DNA of 64,000 nt from Pseudonocardiaceae bacterium YIM PH 21723 (GTDB lineage Bacteria; Actinomycetota; Actinomycetes; Mycobacteriales; Pseudonocardiaceae). The position numbers and the translations under genes were made by a program. This document shows, one piece after another, positions 24,001 to 33,000 of the stretch. The DNA is taken from assembly GCA_003600225.1 (NCBI GenBank), contig QZFT01000111.1, positions 62,001-126,000 of the forward strand. Direction: 5' to 3'. Numbering within the stretch: the stretch's first letter is position 1; every line of letters begins with the position of its first letter. Below the pieces are notes generated by a model. That model was not told where the DNA came from, did not search any database, and was given only the letters and a program-made list of their open reading frames with translations.

Positions 24001-27000
24001 GACTGCCCGCGGGACCGGCCGGCTCGGTGTCGTAGAGGATCGCGATCCGGTCTGGCTGGGAGCCGTCTTTCGCCTGATCGACCCGCAGGGTGATCCTGAT
24101 GGCGGGCTCGCCGAGATAGGTGGCGTCCAGGTCGATACCGAACCGGTGCGGATAGGCCGCCCTGGTGATCGCGAACGTACTGACCTCGGCAGTGTCCTGC
24201 CCCACGGGGCCCTTCCACACGAGTACATCCCCGACCCGGGCCTTGAGCAGCCGGTCCACCTCAGTCGGGATCGGGGACAGCAGTTCGCCGATCTGGTCGG
24301 CCAGAGGACGTAGAAGGTGCCCGGGGTGGCGAATCTCCTGCCCGGTGGAGGCGTCGTAGACCGGCTCGCCGGCCATGACCTGTTCGGCTCGTTCGTTCAG
24401 CGCCCGGATGGCCTGCTGATGCCGCCCCTCGATCGCCATCACCCAGGCCTGCCGCATGACCTGCACCGTGGCCCGGTCCGTGTCTCGGAACTGCTGATCC
24501 CGTTCGAGATTGCCGCCGAAGCCGGTGTCCGCGCCGGGCAGGAACTCATTCGCAGAACCCAGCGTCTTCACCACGGGTTCTACCCACCTGCCCCCGAACT
24601 GCCCCAGGGCCGATGGCGCCACTATCCACGTCGCGTACTCGAACTCCGGGGACAGAGCGGTTTCAGGCACACTCGCGGCCACGTGCAGCACCGCGGCGAT
24701 GGCCACCCCCAGTCGCCCGCCTCGTACCCGGGCGGCATCCCGGTTCTGCGGGGTCGTCCCATCGGGGTCGAGGTCGTGCCAGTGATAGAGGGACTCACGA
24801 ACCTCATCCAGGGGCCGGGTCCAGTCGATCTGACGCCCGGTGGCATCCAGAAGGCATTCCAGGGCCTCCAGGTAACCGGGCATCGCCGCGTCAGGGAGCC
24901 TGAACCTGGTACTGGTGCTCACCTCGAACGGCGACCCGATCCCACTGACGTGATACGGGCTGTCCGGACTGCTCGGCTCCTCGGCCAGCAGCGCACCGAC
25001 CTGCATACCTGAGGCCACGTGCACGACAAACCACCGAGATCTCCGCTGCCCTTCCCGCTCAATGACCTCGGCGCGAAACGCCCACAACGCGCCAGACGGC
25101 GACGAGAGCACCTCTGGCGACTCCGCCAGCGCCACCAGGGTCGCCTCCGGCATGCCCTCGATGCCGTGAAGGTGTTCGAGCACGGAGTCCTTCAAGGTCC
25201 ACGGTGCCCTGGCAACCGGAGCGTCGGCCATCGGACGAGCGACCAGTTGCAGGAGGCGACCACCCTCACTGAGCTGAGCACCGCGCGCGGAGTTGCCGGG
25301 GGCACTCGGACCCGGTGATGTGGCGATCTGGGGCTGGGGTTCTACCTGCAGGCGATCGGTGCTCGCCAGGAGATCCGGCTGCGGATCGCCGGGTTCGGTC
25401 TGCCTGGCCGGTGCTGAACTGCCCTGGGTGTCCACCGATTCGATCTGCGGTGTACCCGCAGTTAGCTGCGGCGTGGTGCTGGTGGCCTCCAGCGATGCAG
25501 TGCTCGGCGGTTCGATCTCCTGCGCGGAGGCCAGGAGCAACTCCTCATGCCAATTCCGGAACCGGCGCATGGTTGGTTCCGGAACACCACGAATGTCGAG
25601 TTTGATGATGAACCCGGCGTCGGACAGCCGGATCCCGGCCGATCGCAGACGCCGATACAGCCGGTCCCAGAACTCCCGCATCGACTGCTCACTACGTTTC
25701 ACCCGCAACGTCTTGGGCAGCACCCACGCACCGCGCTCACCGGTCGGAGTCTCGCCCCGGAACCACTTCCACCCAGCACGATCGGGCTTGAGAAGATCCC
25801 GGATCCCGTCTTCACGTTCGGTGCCCAACAACATCGCGCCGCGCTCGAACGAGTAGTGGAGGGTCAACACCCGCGCACCGGCCGGCGCCACCGTGCTAGC
25901 GGGAATGTCGGTGTTCACCGTCGGGTCCCGTGACGGCTCGCCTGAACCAGCTACCGGTGTTTGCGCTTCGTCCGGTTGTTGCTCGTTCGCGGAGCGCTGC
26001 CGGGCCAGATAGGCGGCGACGATGCGTATCGAGCGTTCCCCTACCTGCCGGGCGTTGGCCGGCTCCGGCTCGTCCACGCTGAACATCGCCCAGTGTTCGA
26101 TCGCGCTGATCGGCAACGAATCCCGGGCACCCTGCTCCTGCTGGTTTCCCGGGTACAACACGGAGATCTCCCGCTGTTCATCGGGATCGATCCGCAGCCT
26201 GATCTGTACCTCCGGATCCCGGAGATACTCGGCGGCCACCTCCACAACATCGCCGCGACCCTGTACCGGGTGGGCGGGTTCGGTGATCCGGAACGCGCAG
26301 AAACCCGCACCGCCCGGGCTCAGGGCACCGGTCCAGGCGAGTACATCGCCGACCTGCGCCCGCAGTAGCCGCTCCAGCTCTGTCGGTTCCGGCGACACCA
26401 ACTCGGCGATCCCCGCGGCCGCGTTCTGCAGGGCGGCCACCGGTCGTGGCCCGTCGTAGAACCGCTCGTTACCTTGCACAGCCGAGTCCCGTGCCCGGTC
26501 GACCAGCATGGTGAAGGCCTGCATGGGCTGCCCGCTGAACGCCATCACCCCAGCCAGCCGCACGAGCATCAGGGTGCTCCGATCGGCCTCCCGGAGCTTG
26601 CTGTCCCAGAAAGTGTCCGAGCGGCAGCGGACTCCCGTGAAGGACAGGTTCCTGTCGGCGTCCTGCAGCGCACGCCAGAGTGGTGCTACCCGCCGTTCTC
26701 CGAGCTTGTCGCCCACGCCGGGACCCACCAGGCGGGCGGCGTCCACGAATTCCGGAGACAAAGCCACCTGTGGCAGCTCGACCGCGAGATGCAGCACCGC
26801 GGCGGCAGCCAAGGCCGGCCCGCCCCGCACCCGGGCAGCGTCCCAGTCCACCGGGTGCGTGACATCGGATTTGCGGTCATACCAGCTGCGCAGATCCCGG
26901 CGGACCTCATCGAGCGGCAGCGCCCAATCGATCTGACGACCGGTCGCGTCAAGCAGGTACTCCAAGGCGTGCAGATAGCCAGGGATCGCCTCGTCGGGAA

Positions 27001-30000
27001 GCTGAACGCCCGCAGCAGGCGAGCGATGATCGGCGTAGGTTCGTGCCGCGTCATCAGACGGGCCCCACGGATGGTCCGGGTCCTCAGCGAGTAGAACACC
27101 GAGCTGCGCGCCGGAGGCCACATGGACGATGAACCACCGCGGCCCATGATCCTCAGCAGGTCCGTGGGTGGAATGAGATCGCCAGGCCAGCAGAGCACCC
27201 GACGGGGAGACCAACTGGGCGGCCGGGGCGAAGTCGTCCATCGTGGCCACGGATATCGTGCCCAGGTTTCGAAAATGCTCCAGCACCGGGTCTTTGGCGA
27301 ACCGGGCGTCACGAAGGGTGCCGGCGAGGGTGCCCTCTGGCGGCATCGTGGCCGGACCGTTCGCCATCGGACGGGCCACCAGTTGCAGGGGGCGACCACC
27401 CTCGCCGATCTGCTCGCCACGGATGGACCACGCGGAGCTCCCCGCCGCCGATTCCCCGTCGAGCCCGTCGGTGGCCGCAGGCTGGGGCACCTGTTGCCTG
27501 ATGGTGAACTGGGCTTGCGCGGTGATGGCCGTGCTTGCCGACTGTTCGGGGGACTGGGACTCCCCTGGGGCGTCACCACTGGTCGTTGAGGTCTGAGCTG
27601 CATTGATCGGCCCCGCCGACGTTTCCTGCTCGACGCTCCTCTCCGGCTCAGGAGTCCCGATTGACGTGGCATCGGGTGCGGGGTGTGCTTGATATTCGGC
27701 CAGCAGCTCGCCCACCTGCTTGTGCGCGTTGCGCACATGCTCGAACGCGCCGACCAGCCGCTGTTCAATGGCGCGGCGGATGCGCCTGTGTTCGCTCGGC
27801 GTCGTCGGCCATTTACTTCCCAACGGGATGGACAGGAAATGGGCGCCGTCGGAGTGCACGGGACTGGAGTAGCCCTCGTCGCCTTCGCGGGAGATCGCTG
27901 TGGTCAGCCTGGTTCCGTTACGGACGAACTCGATACGCAGTCCACGCCACAGCACATATTCGGCCTCGCGCGGATCCAGCAGGGCCTGCCGGGCGACCTC
28001 GGCCAGCACCCCGTCCAGCTGGTCCTCGCCGACCCGGGTCGCAGGGGGGCCCGAACGTATGGCGACATGATCTGGTGCTTCGTTGAACGCCCAGAGAATC
28101 CTCAACGGTATCGCTGCCTGCTCAAGGATGGCGAACCCGCGCTGGCTGAGCTGTTCGTTGGCGGGATCGTCCTCGGCCAGCTGCCGAAGGGCGTCGGCGA
28201 GATCGGTGGCCCGGGTGAACGCGGCGGCCAACCGGTCGTGCTCCGCATCGGAGGACGCCGTGGAAACCGGCTGCACGGGAGTACCCGTCGGGCCTGTGGA
28301 GGGCACCGGGCCCAACGCGCCCGCTGCTGATCGGCGCTCATCCCCCGCAGTCGACACATTTGGCGGCGGCTGCGCCTGGGGACCGGGACCCGGGTGCGGC
28401 ACCTTGGTCCCGGTCTCGGAGGCGGGCGGTTCCGCAGTACTCGGTGGTGAGGTCGTGGTGAAGGGCGTTCGCCCACCAGGAGTGACCGGGATCAATGCCG
28501 TTTGCCCAGGCGGCTCGCCGGAGGAGGCGTCGGGAGCAGGATCGGCCCCCGATTCTTTATCGGAACTGGCCGGTACCGACTTTGCTGGTGCGCCGCGGTC
28601 CTCAGCGTTCTTGGAGGTGGACCGCTTACGCCTTGAGGAAGTCGCCTTGCCGGACTTGGACGGCGCCTTCGCGAGCTCACGCTCCAGCCGCAACCGCTCG
28701 GCGCGGGCATGTTTGGCCAGCAGCGTCTCGATGTCCTTGGTATGCGCTTCGGCCCATGCGTGGGCTTCGCTGATCGCGCTCCTGATCTTGTCGCCGATCG
28801 CGCTGTCGCCCCCGGCATCGGCTACTTCTGCGGCGGTCAGGGGCACCGTGACTACATGACGACCGCCCTGGAGCTGCGGAACTTCCTCGTCGGTGAACCT
28901 CGGCAGTACGACATCCGGATCGTCCAGAGCCGAGAGCACCGCACCCAGTTGTCCGCGCGAGGCCACGAACCCGATGCGCACACCACGGAAAATCAGGTGG
29001 CCGTCCGGGTCGATGCTGCCGTCCAGCGCGGTGCGCGCGAGCTCACCGGACAGACGGCCCAGCCTGCTGTCCGGTAGTTCATCGTCGGACCCCGATCGGC
29101 GCAGCACCTCGTCCCCACCGGCCAAGGCCACGGCCTGCGCCACGCGCAGGTAGGAGTCCGCCACCGCCACACGCTCGGAGATGGCGGCGGCTGAACGGGC
29201 CAGCGCTTTGGTAGCCGGGTCGGCGCCCAGCGAACTGGCCTCTACCGCCAACGGGGCCAGCTGGTCTCTGGTCCGCTCGACCAGGGCCAGCGCCCTGGAG
29301 GAGGGCAGGCCGGTATCGCTGTATATCCAGACGCCGTTGTCGTCGAGTTCGATGACCCGCGCGCCGATCCGGTTGGCCATGACCTCGGCGGCCGCGCGGG
29401 TGGGGCTTGCCCGGTTCTGCCAGCCGTTGTGGTCAAAGTAGTTGTAGCCGAACCGGCCCGCTTCGGTCAGGACTGTGGAGAACTCAGCGGGACTGCTCAG
29501 CTCCACCGTGACGTTCTTCGTGGCGGTGCCGGATATCCCGAAGATGACATTGCGGTACAGCTCCCGTGGCTCATCCTCTGACCAGCCGATGGTCAGCGTG
29601 AAGTTGTCCCGCCTCCAGGTCTCCTCGGTCCCGCCGGCCATGTGGCGGGCGCCGGCCCGTGTCCACCCGTGCTCGGTAGGCCGGATACCGTCCGACCCGG
29701 CGAAGAAGCGTGGCGCGTCCGGGTCCGTGCGCAGGAACCGGCGCCCGCCCTGCCAGACGAAGGTGTAGGCCTCGGCGACATCGGGCCGCACCGGTTCCCG
29801 GGCGTAGGCCACGGCGTACCAGTCACCGAAGTCCTCGGCGTCGGGCGCGTCCATCGCCCGCACGGCGTCGGTCGCGCCGGATCGCAGCTGCGCGCGGACA
29901 TCCTGTTGGTTGGCCGCCGGCCGCGACTGCTCCGCTTGTGCCTGCTGCTTGAGTTCCTTCGCCAGCTCCTCCTGCTCGGCTTTGCGTTGTTCCTCCATTC

Positions 30001-33000
30001 GCTTCTCGGCTTCGGTCAGCTCCGTGGTCAGCGCGTCGAGTTCCCGTTGCAGCTCTTCGAGCTCTTGGCCGTGTTCGAACGGGCTTCCCATGGCCTGCTC
30101 GGCCAGCTTCTGCTCGGCGGCGGCTGCGGTGGCTTTCTTGCGGGAGGTGTCCCGGATTTCCTCGAGCTTGGCCAGCTTGTTCTCCAGCCGCAGCACCAGC
30201 CCGACGCCGCTGGGCAGGTCCTTGTGATCCAGCTCGATGAGTTCGTGGCCTTTGGGGAAGTCGTCCAGCTGCAACATCGCGGTGTATTTCTTGGCGCTGG
30301 GACTCAAGATGACCGACACCGCCATGCCCGCGATGCTGCCCAGCGGGTGGGTGCGCCGCTCGTGCTTGTCCATGGCCTCGACCCGGGTGGCGATGAAGGC
30401 GCGGATGTGATCGGCGGCGGCGAGGCGTTTGGTGTGGCGGGTGCCATCGATGGTCATGGAGAACTTGTCGCCGGTGATGTCCTGACGCCGCGCGATCAAA
30501 CTGTCCGCCGCATCGGCGGCCTTGTTCCTGGCATCTATGATGAAGGCGGAGTCGCGAATGTTCAGCTGGAGCTGGCTCTCCTGCCCTGACCAGGCCTTGT
30601 ATCTGCGGCGCAGTTCGTCGCGCCGGTTCTCCAGCTCGGCTTTGCGTTTGTAACGGCCATCACCGGTCGCCGCGGCCATGAGCTCGTCGTAGTTGACCGA
30701 CTCCTCGTCCGGGACGGTCAGGATCCGGGAGGGGATCTTGCCAGTCATCAGCGGACGGAACGCCGCGTTCTTCTGCCGGGTGACCTCCCACTTCTTGGCG
30801 TCCATCGAGGGCGCGGTGACGAAGTCCTTCCAGAAGACCTCGGGATTCTGGTTGAACTGCCGGATGACCCGGCCCATGTTCTGGTGCGGAATGTCGGCCC
30901 GCCATGGCGGGGTGACGCTGTATCCACCCAGGCATCGGGTCTGCACATTGGTGCCGGTGCCCATCATCTCCGAGGAGCCGATCAGCACCGCCACTTCACC
31001 GTTGCGGCAGGCAGCGAACAGTTCCGCGCGTTTCTGGTTGTTCTTGGCCTCGTGAATGAACCGCACCATCTGCGCCGGCATGCCCTGGGAGATCAGCAGG
31101 CGGCGCAGCTCGCCGTAGAAATTCCAGTCATCGCTGGGCGTGGACAAGTCGCAGAACACCAGAATGAGGCCACCGCGCCGGGGGTGCTCGTTGTCCTTCT
31201 CATCGAGATAGACGTTGTCCTTGCCGGCCCGCCACTCGACCATGATGTCCTCGGCCAGGACATCGACCTTCTGCGGTTCGGTGGTCTCCCGGTTGCGCAG
31301 CCGCACGTCCAGGGCGGCCTTGATCCCGTCGGTGATAAGACTCAGGTGGTTGTCCCCACCTTTGACTGGTGGGCCCTTGAGCGCCCGGTACCGGTCAGCC
31401 AGGCTCAGGCCTTCCTCCGCCAGCGCCTCGGAGCCGGACACGTCGATGATCTCGGCCTTGCCACCGCGTAGCGCGGGCACCTCGTAGTACTTCTTGAGGT
31501 CCTCCGCAGTCTTGATGTCGGCGCGCAGCCGGATCTGGGAGTACAGCTCGGGAACGTTGATCAGGGTGCGCAGCCGGGTCTTGGCCTTGAGCCCACCGGA
31601 GGGGGTCATCTCAAAGAAGGTGTTGAGCTGCGCGAATGTCCTTGCCCAGGTGTCGAAATCATCCAGCGGCTGCCCCAGCCGCCGCAGCATCCCGTAGATC
31701 TCACCGATCGAGTTCGTGAACGGTGTCGCCGTGGCCAGGGCCACCCGCTGCTCGCCGTACCTCTCCAGCAGGTACTCAAGCTTCATGTCCATATCCATCG
31801 CCCGGTCCGAGCCTGGATTGAGCATGTCCGGCAACGAGGAGAACAGGCGCGCGTTCTTATATTTATGCGCCTCGTCGAAGACGAGGTAGTCGACGTTGAG
31901 TTCCTCGAAGGTGATCCCCGGGTCCTTGGTCATCTTCTCTAGGCGTTTTTCGAGTTTCTCCTCCGCCCTGGTGATGATCGCTTCCATGCGCTTGACGGTG
32001 CGCTTACGAACGAAGGGCTCCTCGGACGTTTCGTTCGCGTACTCGTTGTAGGCATCCAGCGCCTCGTAGAGGTCGTTGACCTGGGCGGAGTGGTACTTCT
32101 GTTGCCGTTCGGGATCGACGGGGATCAGCTCGAACGCCGACATGGTCATGATCACCGCGTCCCAGTTGCCGGTCGCGACTTTGCCGATGAACTCCCGGCG
32201 TTTGGCCGTGGGCAGGTCTTCCGAGGAGGCGGCCAGCAGCTTGGCCTGCGGGTAGGCGTCGAGCCATTCACGCTGGAACTGCTCCAGCATGTGATTGGGC
32301 ACCACCACCATCGGCTTGTGTGCCAACCCGAGTCGCCGGCGCTCCATGCAACCGACGATCATTTCGAGGGTTTTACCGGCTCCCACCTCATGAAACAGGC
32401 CGACAGCCGGGCTGTAGATCATGGCGGCGACCGCAGCGATCTGGTGCGGGCGCAGGGTGTAGGCGTCGTGGTTGAGGCCCGGCAGCGACAGTTTGACGCC
32501 GTCGTAGCTGCGCGGGATCTCGGCGTTGAACTTCTCGTTGTACAGCCGCACCAAGCGCCCGGCGCGTTCGGTGTCCCTCCACGCCCACAGGGAGAACTCG
32601 TTGGCGATGTCCTTGGCCTTGTCCTGCGCGGCTTGGGTCTCGGTCGTATCGAGATACCGGTCCCCGTCAGGAGTCTCGCTGTAGATCTTGATTTCCCGGC
32701 CGGTGCACAAGACCTCGATGAGATCGTGGCCCGCCATCCGCGTGGTTCCCCAGGTGTGGGTCGCCGAGTGGGAGCCCCGATCTCCCCCGAGCACCGACCA
32801 CACCTGCGGCACCGGATGCCGGACCGTGATTCCCTCTTGCCCCAGCAAGTCGCAGGCGAACTCCTGCACGAACTCGGCCGGAAGCCACGATCCGAGCTGT
32901 ACTTCGATCTCCGCCGGGCCCAGATCCTTCGGGATGATCTGGGTCAGCGCGTCGACGTTCGGCTGGAACCGAGGATCGTTCTCCGCAGCTGCCTGCGCCT

